Notes: a model not told the origin generated them from the letters alone. Numbered from the stretch's first letter, positions 16,577 to 26,598 are shown. The stretch: 46,316 nt of DNA from Clostridium sp. (GCA_023667695.1 JAMOZY010000004.1:1-46316); one strand, 5' to 3'. Program-made: numbers and translations.

Positions 16577-17392
16577 ATGGATACACAGACCTTAAAAACC
16601 TTTTTATTACTGGCAAAGCTTAAAAATTTCACACAAACCGCAGAACAGCTATATGTTGCCCAGTCAACGGTGACCAATCGCATTGCCGATTTAGAAGAGG
16701 AGCTTGGAACATTACTTTTTATCCGTAACAAGCGAAGCGTTGCTCTAACGCCGGAGGGATTATCCTTTGAACCATATGCCAGACGGATACTGGAACTGGA
16801 ACAAACTGCATTGCAGGAAATGAATTCCATCCAGAGCTTTACACATACTACCCACATTGGCACTACCAATACCATATATGAATGCTACTTATGTTCACAA
16901 ATAATGGACTGGCTGAAGGAACATCCACAACATGCTTTCAAAATCACGATTGGGCATTCCCATGAGTTGCTCCATGCATTACAGGACAGTATTCTGGACC
17001 TGGTATATTGCTACATTCCTTTGAAGAAAAAGGGAATTTCCTGTGAAGTCTTTGCCGTGGATGAACTCATTCTTGTAACCAAAACCGGGCAGAATCCATA
17101 TCCTAAAGGCATTCGAAGGGAAGAACTTATTTATTCCGATTACTTATTCTGTAACTTTGCCCTGCAAGAGGTAGGAAGCTTTATTCGGGAATTATTCCCG
17201 CCTCATTTTCAATTCCATCTGGAAATCGATAATAGTACAAAACTGATTCCTTATCTTCTGGATATTGGCGGAATCAGCTTCCTGCCGGAAAGTCTTGCCA
17301 GACCATACTTGGAAGCCGGAACTCTCACGAAGATTCCTCTTCTTGACTTTCAAGGACCTAAAATCAGCTGCTATAAGATACAAAAGGAATAA
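16577..17392 (+). CDS. LysR-family transcriptional regulator
   Basis: The 271-residue protein starts with a LysR winged helix-turn-helix (MDTQTLKTFLLLAKLKNFTQ, TAEQLYVAQSTVTNRIADLE) and continues into the two-lobed effector-binding domain. It is 20-30 residues shorter than most LysR proteins, ending soon after LDFQGPKISCYKIQKE, so the last helix may be reduced. CGGAGGGTG lies just before the ATG. Its only divergent neighbour is the double-GNAT gene, the usual arrangement for a LysR target. Effector and target are inferred from position only. Confidence 0.9.
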   Translation: MDTQTLKTFLLLAKLKNFTQTAEQLYVAQSTVTNRIADLEEELGTLLFIRNKRSVALTPEGLSFEPYARRILELEQTALQEMNSIQSFTHTTHIGTTNTIYECYLCSQIMDWLKEHPQHAFKITIGHSHELLHALQDSILDLVYCYIPLKKKGISCEVFAVDELILVTKTGQNPYPKGIRREELIYSDYLFCNFALQEVGSFIRELFPPHFQFHLEIDNSTKLIPYLLDIGGISFLPESLARPYLEAGTLTKIPLLDFQGPKISCYKIQKE

Positions 17393-17532
17393 CTGACTTG
17401 GCATCCTTATATTATGTTTCAGAAAAGCTATATATTTGTGTCATATGAATAATATAAACAAATTGATTTAATACTGAAATCAGTATGAGGACAGACACCT
17501 TTCCATAGTGCCGTCTTAGAAATATTCAAGAA

Positions 17533-18468
17533 CTATAGATTATACTTTTTTAACATTTTCTCACAAAATGCTTCATCCTCTCCTAAATGGGAAACCATAT
17601 CGGCCTCTCCAGCCTGCGTCATATAAGAAATTAGCTTGAGAATTCGTTGCGCGCCTTGCTCTAACCCCTTCTGCAAAGTATGCTCCATATATTTTTGCAC
17701 ATTCTGTAACGCATCTTTTTCTGTTTCCTGTACTGTTTCTTTTTCTGCCTCCTGCACCGCTTCTTCTGCAATCTCCTGCAGCGTTTCTTCCACTCTCCGG
17801 TTTATTTCCTGTTGCATCCATTCTTCCATCCACATATAATGTTCCTCCAACTCTCTGCTTCTCTTTAGGGTCCTGACTCTGTTATGAAGCTGTGTAATCA
17901 TTGGATCATCCACTTGATTTACATAAGCATCCGTTGAATTTTCTATATAATCCAAGAAATGTATTAATGCTTCCGGAACTTCACCGGCATTTTTGCCCTT
18001 GGTGCTTAGAAAAATCCGCTTTGTTCCATCATCAAGCGGAAAATCTTCCTCTATACACCTTTGTTCAAAGGTATAGCGGTATTTTCCTTTATGAAAAGGA
18101 TCAAACGCACATATGAACAGAATTCTGCTCGGCTTCAAATCATTAAAGTTCTGTCCTGGCAGCAACGAAGATACATCCATCTCTGCCTGATGATAACGGC
18201 TACGCTTTGGCAGATTCTTTTCATCCGTATTCTGCATTTCCAAATCATAGCTTACTGCAAACTCATCACTTGCAAATATATCAAAACGAACACAACGAAA
18301 ATCTGAACTAAATAATACACTTCGCTCTGGTTTTACACTTACAGAACCAACCGATTCTCCTAAAATAAGTTCCAATACCAGTTTACAAGTATCCGGGTCC
18401 TCTAAAGCCGCTGCAAATAGAAAAGCATTACTTAAATTTAAATCTTTAAATTGTTTCTTTTGTGCCAT
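17533..18468 (-). CDS. Rpn-family (PD-(D/E)XK) recombination-promoting nuclease
   Basis: The 311-residue protein matches the Rpn/transposase_31-like pattern: an N-terminal FKDLNLSNAFLFAAALEDPDTCKLVLELILG block, the nuclease core VRFDIFASDEF followed by YDLEMQNTD (an Asp then Glu-x-Gln of the PD-(D/E)XK fold), and a SYLFICAFDPF-like strand (SRILFICAFDPFHKG). The last 110 residues are a charged helix with imperfect repeats (AEEAVQEAEKETVQETEKDA). Known Rpn proteins are DNA endonucleases that promote recombination; newer work links some to phage defence. AGGAGG precedes the ATG. It stands alone and is apparently intact. Confidence 0.82.
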   Translation of the reverse strand: MAQKKQFKDLNLSNAFLFAAALEDPDTCKLVLELILGESVGSVSVKPERSVLFSSDFRCVRFDIFASDEFAVSYDLEMQNTDEKNLPKRSRYHQAEMDVSSLLPGQNFNDLKPSRILFICAFDPFHKGKYRYTFEQRCIEEDFPLDDGTKRIFLSTKGKNAGEVPEALIHFLDYIENSTDAYVNQVDDPMITQLHNRVRTLKRSRELEEHYMWMEEWMQQEINRRVEETLQEIAEEAVQEAEKETVQETEKDALQNVQKYMEHTLQKGLEQGAQRILKLISYMTQAGEADMVSHLGEDEAFCEKMLKKYNL

Positions 18469-18579
18469 AAAACCTCCTGATAGTCACTATGACACAGATA
18501 TAAATATAGCTTCTCTCGTTTACTTATTATATATAATATTTCTTATTAATTCAATAGAATTATTATAAAATTTATTTTT

Positions 18580-18978
18580 TTATTTTTCTTTCAATTCTTT
18601 TTTCAAATCCTCAATATATTGTTTTTGCTGCTTTTTCAAGTAGATGCCTGCAAAAAGATTCATAATCGGATTCTGCGATTTTATATCCTCTGTAAAATCA
18701 ATCTCTGTTCCACCCTCAGCCTTACGGAATACGCCAATCCAATGTCCACGCATGTTCTTATTTTTCATATCGAATTCATACCGCTTTTTTTCCTCTTTAC
18801 AGGTAATGGTAAATTCCGTTGCAATACCTTCCTTTGTATATTCTACAAATCTTACATTATCTATCACTTCAATCCGGCTCAAATCTGACCGCCAGGAATA
18901 ATGAGTGTTATCCGTCACAATTTTCCATACCCAATCCAAATCTGCCTGAAATACTTCATGCGTGGTTACTTTTGCCAT
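18580..18978 (-). CDS. SRPBCC (START-like) family protein
   Basis: The 132-residue protein looks like a polyketide cyclase/dehydrase-type SRPBCC fold: it begins AKVTTHEVFQADLDWVWKIV, continues with a strand-rich middle (GIATEFTITCKEEKKRYEFD) and TEIDFTEDI, and ends in a long C-terminal helix (KKQQKQYIEDLKKELKEK) that would cover the ligand pocket. No catalytic function is evident. GGAGG lies upstream of the ATG. It is divergent from the MarR/MATE operon with about 137 bases between starts, so the MarR operator could affect it as well. Confidence 0.75.
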   Translation of the reverse strand: MAKVTTHEVFQADLDWVWKIVTDNTHYSWRSDLSRIEVIDNVRFVEYTKEGIATEFTITCKEEKKRYEFDMKNKNMRGHWIGVFRKAEGGTEIDFTEDIKSQNPIMNLFAGIYLKKQQKQYIEDLKKELKEK

Positions 18979-19052
18979 ACTCTAATCCTCCTGCTTTTAC
19001 TCTTTGACTTTCCATAATTATAACATAATGGAACTTCCTGTCATATTTTTTC

Positions 19053-19099
19053 TTGACATGAGTCCGAAATCAGACTATACTAGCAAGTATGATTTCGGA
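19053..19099 (+). promoter_or_regulatory. marR-MATE promoter with MarR operator
   Basis: A consensus promoter is present: TTGACA (19053-19058), a 17-base spacer and TATACT (19076-19081). TCCGAAATCA (19063-19072) in the spacer and its exact complement TGATTTCGGA (19090-19099) just after the -10 form a 10-bp inverted repeat with centres 27 bases apart. A bound MarR dimer or pair of dimers would block the promoter, giving autoregulation and control of the pump gene. Confidence 0.82.
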
Positions 19100-19115
19100 C
19101 AAAGGAGAATTAACA

Positions 19116-19565
19116 ATGAATCCACAGCCTGGGAAAGAATTAGAAATGTTTAATTTTTTATATAAAGAAATGGATGATATGTATCATGATATCGCAATCC
19201 GGCTGGGATTATCGGATAGTGCATTTAATATCCTATATACCATCTGCATCCTTGGAGATGGATGTTTACAAAAGGATATCTGCAATGCCACTTATATCAG
19301 TAAACAAACCGTCAATTCTTCCATCAAAAAATTAGAACAAGCCAATATTTTGACCCTGACATCCGGGAAAGGACGGGATATGCATCTTCATTTAACTGAA
19401 GCTGGAAAAGAATTGGTAAAGGAAAAGATTTTTCCTATCATCGAAATGGAAAACCAGACATTTTCAGAATTACCGTCAAAGGAGCGCCAGTTACTTCTGG
19501 AATTAACAGAAAAGTATATCCGGCAGCTTCGTAAAAATACAGACGGTCTGTTTCAGCCGTTATAG
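19116..19565 (+). CDS. MarR-family transcriptional regulator
   Basis: The 149-residue protein has the MarR winged helix: YTICILGDGCLQKDICNATY and ISKQTVNSSIKKLEQANILT as the recognition region, then the wing (TSGKGRDMHLHLTEAGKEL) and dimerisation helices at both ends. The start at 19116 follows AGGAG by eight bases; a longer reading to 19089 lies within the operator. It is followed 80 bases later by a MATE transporter gene, so it most likely represses that pump and itself, and is released by a ligand the pump exports. The MepR/MepA pair is a known example of this layout. Confidence 0.92.
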   Translation: MNPQPGKELEMFNFLYKEMDDMYHDIAIRLGLSDSAFNILYTICILGDGCLQKDICNATYISKQTVNSSIKKLEQANILTLTSGKGRDMHLHLTEAGKELVKEKIFPIIEMENQTFSELPSKERQLLLELTEKYIRQLRKNTDGLFQPL

Positions 19566-19645
19566 CTATGATTGACTGCTATTTTGATTTGATACTACTT
19601 TGTATTTGATATTATTTTAATTCTACTGCAAGAAAGGACCGCGCC

Positions 19646-20977
19646 ATGCGAATTCAGCTATCCGAACACTTTACTTATAATAAATTATTGCGTTTTGTCC
19701 TACCCTCCATTATTATGATGATTTTTACTTCCATCTATTCCGTTGTAGATGGATTATTTGTATCCAACTATGTAGGCAAGAATTCTTATACTGCCCTGAA
19801 TCTGGTCTACCCGCTTCTCATGGGAATGGGCGCACTGGGCTTCATGCTTGGAACCGGCGGAAGTGCCATTGTCTCCAAGACACTGGGAGAGGGAAAACGG
19901 GAATTAGCAAATCAGTATTTCTCTATGCTGATTTATGTAACGATTATCGGCGGTATCTTCTTAACGGCCATCGGGCTGGTTTTTCTCCGTCCAATCGCCT
20001 ATTTAATGGGAGCAACGAAAATTTTAATTGAAGACTGTGTTTTATATGGCAGAATTCTGTTGGTCGCTCAGACCGCTTTCATGCTGCAAAATGTATTCCA
20101 GAGCTTTTTCGTAACGGCAGAAAAGCCAAAGCTTGGTCTTGGTATTACCATAGCATCCGGTATTGCCAATATGGTGCTGGATTATCTTTTTATTGTAATA
20201 TTTCAATGGGGACTAGCTGGTGCGGCTATTGCTACTGCCGTAAGCCAGATTGTCGGTGGCATTTTTCCATTTTTCTATTTTCTACGCAAAAATGACAGTC
20301 TGCTCCGGCTGACAAAGGCAAAATTTGATGGAAAGGTGCTGTTAAAAACCTGTGCCAATGGTTCCTCCGAATTAATGACGAATTTATCCAGTTCCATTGT
20401 CAATATCTTATATAACCTGCAATTAATGAAGCTTGCAGGAGAAAATGGAGTTGCTGCCTTTGGAACCATTATGTATGTAAACTTCATTTTTATTGCAATT
20501 TTTATCGGTTATTCCATCGGAAGCGCACCTCTGATTGGTTATCATTATGGTGCCGGAAATCATGATGAATTGAAAAACCTGCTCCGAAAAAGCCTGTTCC
20601 TCATGGGTGTTTCCGGAATCATACTGGTGGGGCTGGCAGAGATTCTGGCAATACCATTATCCCGCATCTTCGTAGGCTATGACCCGGAATTATTTGCCCT
20701 GACCTGCCACGCCTTCCGGTATTATGCATTTTCCTTCCTGGTCATCGGCTTCAATATCTTTGCATCTGCCTTCTTTACGGCATTAAGCAATGGTATCCTA
20801 TCCGCTGTTATATCCTTCCTGCGAACCTTTGTGTTCCAGGTCGCCATGATATTCCTGCTTCCTCTCTTTTTCAAATTAGATGGAATCTGGATGGCAATTA
20901 CAGTGGCGGAATCCCTGACGCTGATTATAACGATTGTATTGCTTGCAACTCAGAGAAAGCATTATCATTATGCTTAA
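19646..20977 (+). CDS. MATE-family multidrug/toxin efflux transporter
   Basis: The 443-residue integral membrane protein has about 12 hydrophobic segments and MATE features: LLRFVLPSIIMMIFTSIYSV followed by VDGLFVSNYVG in helices 1-2, GTGGSAIVSKTLGEGKRELA after helix 2, and the half-repeat IGYSIGSAPLIGYHYGAGNH in the second half. Such proteins export drugs or cationic compounds using Na+ or H+ gradients. It resembles the MepA/NorM branch. AGAAAGGA precedes the ATG. It is co-transcribed with the MarR gene. It is convergent with valS. The 172 bases between them hold only weak inverted repeats such as CATTATA/TATAATG and no clear terminator. Confidence 0.93.
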   Translation: MRIQLSEHFTYNKLLRFVLPSIIMMIFTSIYSVVDGLFVSNYVGKNSYTALNLVYPLLMGMGALGFMLGTGGSAIVSKTLGEGKRELANQYFSMLIYVTIIGGIFLTAIGLVFLRPIAYLMGATKILIEDCVLYGRILLVAQTAFMLQNVFQSFFVTAEKPKLGLGITIASGIANMVLDYLFIVIFQWGLAGAAIATAVSQIVGGIFPFFYFLRKNDSLLRLTKAKFDGKVLLKTCANGSSELMTNLSSSIVNILYNLQLMKLAGENGVAAFGTIMYVNFIFIAIFIGYSIGSAPLIGYHYGAGNHDELKNLLRKSLFLMGVSGIILVGLAEILAIPLSRIFVGYDPELFALTCHAFRYYAFSFLVIGFNIFASAFFTALSNGILSAVISFLRTFVFQVAMIFLLPLFFKLDGIWMAITVAESLTLIITIVLLATQRKHYHYA

Positions 20978-21149
20978 CACATAGCTTCACCACACGATAT
21001 TTTGCATTATACTATCCGATATATAATGTGATTTATAAATTGCAAAACCTGCAACAATATTTATCGAACTACAGCCAGAATCGGAAATCAATATTGCATT
21101 ATGGAACTGTGCAAGATGCGGTAGCAGGGTTAGTACGCTAAATCAATAT

Positions 21150-23789
21150 TTATAGTTGTCCCAGTCGTTCCTCCACCTGTGCCAGCATCTGTGTATATTT
21201 CTCCAGCTTTGCCTTTTCCTCTTCAATCTTAGCTGCTGGAGCCTTTTCCACGAACTTCGGATTGTTCAGCATTCCATTCGCCCGCTTGATTTCCCCCTCC
21301 AGCTTACTTCGCTCTTTCGTCAGACGTTCGATTTCCTTCGCCACATCGACCAGTTCAGCAAACGGCATATACAAAGCGGCATCATGAATCAATACGGATA
21401 CGGCATCCTCAGCAATTCCTGCTTTATCTGCCTGTACAAATACCTCACTGGCATAACCTAAGGTAGCAAAGAATACCTTGCTGTCCTCAAAAATCTTACG
21501 CATCTCTGCCTTTTCAGAAACCACATATACCGTTGCCTTCTTACTCGGTGCTACATTCATCTCGGTACGGATATTCCGGATTCCCCGGACTGCTGCCTTA
21601 ATGGTATCCACTGCCGCTTCATCCGCAGCAAAGTTCCATTCCTCCTTAAATACCGGCCATGCGGAAATCATGATAGAGGCTTCCTCCTCCTGCAAATTAC
21701 AGAAGATTTCCTCGGTGATAAACGGCATATATGGGTGTAGCAGCTTTAAGGACTGAATCAATACCGTCTTTAAGGTCCAAAGCGCTGCTGCCTTTGTTTC
21801 ATCTTCATCATTCCACAGACGAGGCTTCACCATTTCGATATACCAGTCACAAAATTCCTCCCAGATAAAATGATTCAGCTTATCTGCGGCAATGCCCATC
21901 TCATATTTTTCTAAGTTCTCTGTGACTTCCTTTGCCAAAGCATTTACTTTGGAGAGAATCCAACGGTCTGCCTGGGTCAGTTCATCAATGGAAACCTCTT
22001 TTTCATCTGCTTTTTCCATATTCATCATAATGAAACGAGAAGCATTCCATATCTTATTTGCAAAATTACGGCTGGCCTCTACCCGTTCCCAGTAGAACCG
22101 CATATCATTTCCCGGTGCGTTCCCGGTAATCAGGGTCAGACGCAGAGCGTCCGCGCCATATTTATCAATGACATCCAGAGGGTCAATTCCATTTCCAAGG
22201 GATTTACTCATCTTCCGCCCCTGGTCATCCCGTACCAAGCCATGGAATAACACATGATCAAAGGGAAGCTTTCCAGTCTGCTCGATTCCGGAGAACACCA
22301 TTCGGATAACCCAGAAAAAGATAATATCATATCCGGTTACTAATACATTGGTGGGATAAAAATATTCCAGTTCCTCCGTCTGTTCTGGCCAGCCTAAGGT
22401 GGAAAATGGCCATAACGCAGAAGAAAACCAGGTATCCAGCGTATCCTCGTCCTGCTTTAAATTCTTACTCTGACACTTCGGGCAGACACAAGGCGTCTCC
22501 CTCGCTACAATAGTTTCACCACAATCCTGACAATACCATGCCGGTATCCGGTGTCCCCACCAAAGCTGTCTGGAAATACACCAGTCACGAATATTGTCCA
22601 GCCAGTTAAAATAAGTCTTATCCATACGCTCCGGAATCAGTTCCAGGGTTCCATCCACAACTGCCTGCTTCGCCGGCTTTGCCATTTCCTCCATTTTCAC
22701 GAACCATTGTGGTTTTACCAATGGTTCAACGGTAGTCTTACAACGGTCATGGGTACCAACCATATGGGTATGCGGAACCACTTTAACCAATAACCCCTGT
22801 GCTTCCAAATCCTCCAGCATTGCTGTTCGGGCTTTATACCGGTCCATACCGGCATATTTCCCACCTAAGCTGTTAATGGTAGCATCGTCATTCATAATAT
22901 TGATTTCTTCCAGATTATGCCGCTTTCCTACTTCAAAGTCATTGGGGTCATGAGCCGGGGTAATCTTAACACAACCGGTTCCAAAGTCCTTATCAACATA
23001 AGAATCTGCTATTACAGGTATCTCCCGGTCTGTTAAGGGAAGCTTTAGCATCTTCCCGATAATATCCTGATACCGTTCATCCTCGGGATTCACTGCAACC
23101 GCTGTATCACCAAGAAGAGTTTCCGGTCGTGTGGTTGCAATCTCCACAAATCTGCCCTCTTCTCCTACTACCGGATAGTTAATATGCCAGAAATTCCCAT
23201 TTTGTTCCTCATGAATAACCTCTGCGTCCGAAATGGTTGTCTGGCATACCGGACACCAGTTCACAATGCGAGAACCCTTATAGATATATCCTTTTTCATA
23301 TAGCTTACAGAATACCTCAGTAACCGCCTTATTATTACCCTCATCCATGGTGAAGCGTTCCCGGTCCCAGTCCGCAGAAGAACCCAGTTTCTTTAACTGG
23401 TTTACAATCCTTCCACCGTATTCCTTTCTCCAATCCCATACCTTCTCTAAGAAAGCTTCCCGTCCAAGCTCCTGCTTGTCAATGCCCTGCTCTTTTAAAG
23501 ATTCAATCACCTTCACCTCTGTGGCAATGGCCGCATGGTCTGTACCCGGCTGCCATAATGCATTGTAACCCTGCATCCGCTTGAAGCGAATCAAAATATC
23601 CTGCATAGTATTATCCAGAGCATGTCCCATATGAAGCTGACCGGTAATATTGGGCGGGGGCATCACAATGGTAAAGGGCTTCTTACTTCTGTCCACTTCG
23701 GCATGAAAATACTTCTGCTCCTGCCATTTACTATATAAACGTCCCTCAATCTCCTGGGGATTATAGGTTTTTTCCAGTTCCTTATGCAT
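21150..23789 (-). CDS. valS: Valyl-tRNA synthetase
   Basis: ValRS attaches valine to tRNA-Val. The 879-residue protein has the class I HIGH motif as HMGH (residues 53-56, in [16 protein letters not shown]), the editing domain with [19 protein letters not shown] and the [15 protein letters not shown] block, a KMSKS motif (about 526-530, [14 protein letters not shown]), zinc-type Cys pairs (CQDC and CPKC), an anticodon-binding domain and the C-terminal coiled-coil arm ([20 protein letters not shown]). AGGAGG lies before the ATG. It is complete and single. The 210-base leader contains a possible promoter but no T-box that I can recognise. Confidence 0.97.
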   Translation of the reverse strand: MHKELEKTYNPQEIEGRLYSKWQEQKYFHAEVDRSKKPFTIVMPPPNITGQLHMGHALDNTMQDILIRFKRMQGYNALWQPGTDHAAIATEVKVIESLKEQGIDKQELGREAFLEKVWDWRKEYGGRIVNQLKKLGSSADWDRERFTMDEGNNKAVTEVFCKLYEKGYIYKGSRIVNWCPVCQTTISDAEVIHEEQNGNFWHINYPVVGEEGRFVEIATTRPETLLGDTAVAVNPEDERYQDIIGKMLKLPLTDREIPVIADSYVDKDFGTGCVKITPAHDPNDFEVGKRHNLEEINIMNDDATINSLGGKYAGMDRYKARTAMLEDLEAQGLLVKVVPHTHMVGTHDRCKTTVEPLVKPQWFVKMEEMAKPAKQAVVDGTLELIPERMDKTYFNWLDNIRDWCISRQLWWGHRIPAWYCQDCGETIVARETPCVCPKCQSKNLKQDEDTLDTWFSSALWPFSTLGWPEQTEELEYFYPTNVLVTGYDIIFFWVIRMVFSGIEQTGKLPFDHVLFHGLVRDDQGRKMSKSLGNGIDPLDVIDKYGADALRLTLITGNAPGNDMRFYWERVEASRNFANKIWNASRFIMMNMEKADEKEVSIDELTQADRWILSKVNALAKEVTENLEKYEMGIAADKLNHFIWEEFCDWYIEMVKPRLWNDEDETKAAALWTLKTVLIQSLKLLHPYMPFITEEIFCNLQEEEASIMISAWPVFKEEWNFAADEAAVDTIKAAVRGIRNIRTEMNVAPSKKATVYVVSEKAEMRKIFEDSKVFFATLGYASEVFVQADKAGIAEDAVSVLIHDAALYMPFAELVDVAKEIERLTKERSKLEGEIKRANGMLNNPKFVEKAPAAKIEEEKAKLEKYTQMLAQVEERLGQL

Positions 23790-23885
23790 GGTTCTTATCC
23801 TCCTACTTCAATCGAATTCCCATATCGAATCAATATGCTGATACCTAATAAAATCAGACAATTCCCTCATTGGTCTATCTGTTTT

Positions 23886-23914
23886 ATACTACCGCGAAGT
23901 TATCATAAAATCAA
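23886..23914 (-). promoter_or_regulatory. Possible valS promoter
   Basis: In the minus direction TTGATT (23914-23909), 17 bases and TAGTAT (23891-23886) lie about 97 bases before valS. A further inverted repeat, ATCGGA/TCCGAT, lies at about 23956-23973. No full T-box pattern was found. Confidence 0.4.
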
Positions 23915-24010
23915 GTGTTTTACCGGAAAAGAAGCAATACTTCCTATCGGATTACAATCCGATGTTACCACGGAACAACCAGTCCGGCAGGGAGCCGTTC
24001 TTCCATATAA

Positions 24011-24042
24011 GAAAACAGGTGCAGTTTTCCGCACCTGTTTTC
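24011..24042. terminator. Strong bidirectional-looking terminator
   Basis: GAAAACAGGTGC (24011-24022) and GCACCTGTTTTC (24031-24042) pair over 12 bp with an eight-base loop. T-runs are built into both arm ends. In the minus direction it lies 60 bases after the NlpC/P60 gene and separates it from valS. Confidence 0.88.
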
Positions 24043-24102
24043 TTTGGCAATCCTTTCATATGAGGATTGCTAACGCTTACTTAGCATATCCTATATTTTC
24101 AT

Positions 24103-25803
24103 CTATGGCCTGCAAATAATATAACCCATGTTTTCAACACGGTATTTAAGACCAGAATCATCCATATAAGTACGCCCCACACCCGCTGTATCTCCAATAT
24201 GTTCAATAACCGGTGTTTCAATTACCCGGCCGGAACCCATATACATTGCAACATGAGTAATCCCCATATAGCGTCCATTATTCCCACCTGTTGTGAAAAT
24301 CAAATCACCGGGCTGCAAGTCCCTCAATGATGCAGGATGAATCTGCTTTCCGGATGCAACCAGTCCTTCTGCTATGGAAGCTGCCGTATTAGAACCTCGA
24401 TACCGAAGATCCACACCGGCATACTGCCAGGAATAATATACCAGAGAGCTACAGTCAAAATATGCACCCGTATTTCTCAATTCCTGACTATATGGATAAC
24501 CCTTACGGTCCAAAGCATATAAAATTGCTGCTTTTGCTCTTTGGTCTGCGATACTGTTCAAAATCAGATTCCGCTCATCTATCCATAATTCTGCTTCACT
24601 TCTAACGCCAAAATAAGATACAATCTCAAAAAATTCCCATGAATGTTCAAAAAAATTCAATACATAGGCTTTGGAGGTTCCGGTTGCCAGTCTTCCCATC
24701 CAGAAATTTAACCCTTCCAGGTCATATTCTCTTCCAAAGAAGGTTCGGTATAATGTCTTTACATATTCCTCATTTGACAGATTCTTATTCGTAAACTCAG
24801 GAGAATTGATAAAATAGTTCGCAACTGTATATGGTGAAAAGCCTTTGTTCATAAGTCCGTCGCACCAATAGTTCAAACCGCCTTCTTCTCCCGGTCTGTC
24901 TAACGCTTCTGTATATAACCGGTTCACAAACCGTGTCAGCTCCACATTCTGATCTCTTGGCTGCTGCACATTGATTCTTCCTGCCAGCATTCCATAATCC
25001 TTACATAACAGTGAAAAACTCCAATCAGTCATATCACGAAGCACAAATTCTCTGGAAAATCCTTGCTGGAGATACCTTATATATACATCTATATCCGACC
25101 CTGTCACACGTTCAATCTTTTCATTATATAACAAGGCATATGCCGACTGACAAAATTCCTCGTCTGCCATACTGCTCTGTCTGCTTTCCGTACTAAAAAT
25201 AATACTATATGCGACATTCGCGGCTCCTATTTCCTGTCTTTCAAGCTTACCAGTCCAGAATTCCAATCCGGAAGTATCTGCAGGTCTTCCCAAAAATATT
25301 TCATACAGCCGGCTGACAAATTCCCGCGGTGACTTCCATGTTGTTGCCATGGCCGTAACCGGCTCTGGCACCTCATCTGTAACCTCTTCCGGCTCGGAAA
25401 CTACCTCATCCTCCATAGACAAGTCTTCTGTCTCTTCCGATTCAATATCCGTTAGCTCTGTTTCCGTAACATCTTCTGTTACAATATCCGTTGGCAATTC
25501 TTCCTCCGATGTATTCGGAATCATTTCTTCTCCAGATATGTCCGGCATAGCATCCGAGCTGGTATCTTCGCCGAATATATCCGGTATAATATCTGAAACA
25601 GCTGCCTCTTCAAAAGAATCCGTTCCAATGTCAACCGTTCCTTCTTCCTGCTCTGCTTCTGATATAAGCTCCGTCAATTCTTCAGCTGATACGGTCTGTC
25701 CATTGGAACACCAATAGCTGCCTGCCATTCCCGCACCAATCATTACACACAGGATACCGGCGAAGGTTCTTTGCATCCATCCCTTTTGCTTTTTCATTTT
25801 CAC
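24103..25803 (-). CDS. Secreted NlpC/P60 peptidase with DUF4214 repeats
   Basis: The 566-residue protein has a signal peptide (basic KMKKQKGW, hydrophobic FAGILCVMIGAGMAGSYW, residues 1-40), an acidic linker of about 110 residues rich in Glu, Asp, Ser and Thr, a block of DUF4214 repeats (about 155-400, unit like FVSRLYEIFLGRPADTSGLEFW and LYRTFFGREYDLEGLNFW), and a C-terminal NlpC/P60 domain with catalytic Cys in FDCSSLVYYSW (about 450) and His in THVAMYMG (about 515). NlpC/P60 enzymes cut peptidoglycan stem peptides, while DUF4214 is associated with extracellular proteins. There is no LPXTG or membrane anchor, so it is secreted or held by the repeats. AGGAGGG lies six bases before the ATG. 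It lies 183 bases after the DUF5717 cluster, in the same direction. Confidence 0.88.
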   Translation of the reverse strand: MKMKKQKGWMQRTFAGILCVMIGAGMAGSYWCSNGQTVSAEELTELISEAEQEEGTVDIGTDSFEEAAVSDIIPDIFGEDTSSDAMPDISGEEMIPNTSEEELPTDIVTEDVTETELTDIESEETEDLSMEDEVVSEPEEVTDEVPEPVTAMATTWKSPREFVSRLYEIFLGRPADTSGLEFWTGKLERQEIGAANVAYSIIFSTESRQSSMADEEFCQSAYALLYNEKIERVTGSDIDVYIRYLQQGFSREFVLRDMTDWSFSLLCKDYGMLAGRINVQQPRDQNVELTRFVNRLYTEALDRPGEEGGLNYWCDGLMNKGFSPYTVANYFINSPEFTNKNLSNEEYVKTLYRTFFGREYDLEGLNFWMGRLATGTSKAYVLNFFEHSWEFFEIVSYFGVRSEAELWIDERNLILNSIADQRAKAAILYALDRKGYPYSQELRNTGAYFDCSSLVYYSWQYAGVDLRYRGSNTAASIAEGLVASGKQIHPASLRDLQPGDLIFTTGGNNGRYMGITHVAMYMGSGRVIETPVIEHIGDTAGVGRTYMDDSGLKYRVENMGYIICRP

Positions 25804-25986
25804 CCTCCTCTAAGTTTTTATTTCTTCGTTTATATCGTGTTATCACCCATAAAGCATGTCCATTTCATGCCGTTCCACTCGATATTCGACATTTTCCTAC
25901 ACTTACTATATTATAGTATCGCAAATAACACAAAATAGCAAGCATTCTCAACCAAATACTATCTAATCCATAATCTATTCCAGGTT

Positions 25987-26541
25987 CTACTGCACTATAA
26001 CAATCTCTTCCGTTTTCAAAAAATAAAATTGTATCTCGAAATCCGACTTCACCGCTAAATACTTTCCGATTTCCAGCATGGGGTCATTCAACCGATGGTA
26101 CATTGCCTTCTGCTCCCAACGAATCCCCAAAATATACTCTTGTTCCCGGCTGGTCAGACAGGACAACTGTCCGCGGAGCAGTTCTGTGTCCTCTTTTCCA
26201 TACGCGCCAAAGGGACAGGAAGCATAGGAACCCTCTACACCATTCCTATCCATTCTTTCCCGCAGTATATCACTCAGTTCTTTTATGGAAGGATGCTTCA
26301 GATTATATCTTCTCATAGCTTCTTCCTTCATGGGAAGCCTTGTGAGTAATATACCGGATTCTGTCATATACCGATATACCGTCTGTTCCACCCGCTCTCT
26401 GGGTGTCGGATAATCCAGTGTGTTCATAATCTGTTCTACAGAATATCCGGCATCTACCAAATGACGAATCGCCCCTGCACTTGTCATTTCATGTATAAAA
26501 TCCGATAAGGCATCTTCAAAATATCTTGGTTCTTCACCCAT
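25987..26541 (-). CDS. Conserved-looking protein of unknown function, last gene of the DUF5717 cluster
   Basis: The 184-residue soluble protein is of no family I recognise. It is mostly helical, with an N-terminal segment that reads like a small helix-turn-helix (AIRHLVDAGYSVEQIMNTLD, then YPTPRERVEQTVYRYM) and a Cys pair region (SYASCPFG and LSCLTSREQEYILG). The ribosome site is weak (AGGT about nine bases upstream). It lies 57 bases after the 61-residue gene with no terminator between, so it is probably the end of the same transcript. The winged-helix idea is weak inference. Confidence 0.65.
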   Translation of the reverse strand: MGEEPRYFEDALSDFIHEMTSAGAIRHLVDAGYSVEQIMNTLDYPTPRERVEQTVYRYMTESGILLTRLPMKEEAMRRYNLKHPSIKELSDILRERMDRNGVEGSYASCPFGAYGKEDTELLRGQLSCLTSREQEYILGIRWEQKAMYHRLNDPMLEIGKYLAVKSDFEIQFYFLKTEEIVIVQ

Positions 26542-26598
26542 ACGCTTTACCTGTCATTCCTTTTATCTGTCTGCATCTGACAGCCATAGTCATTAAAT

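Noticed and set aside
20978-21149. Terminator between MATE and valS
   Set aside because: Only short, AT-rich inverted repeats with long loops are visible. None is convincing.
23790-24010. T-box riboswitch upstream of valS
   Set aside because: The leader has a few similar letters (CCGTGGTAAC), but no full T-box sequence, no stem I pattern and no terminator just before the gene.
25349-25717. Ser/Thr/Val-rich frame on the plus strand
   Set aside because: It is the complement of the acidic linker of the NlpC/P60 protein. Its composition follows from the opposite strand.
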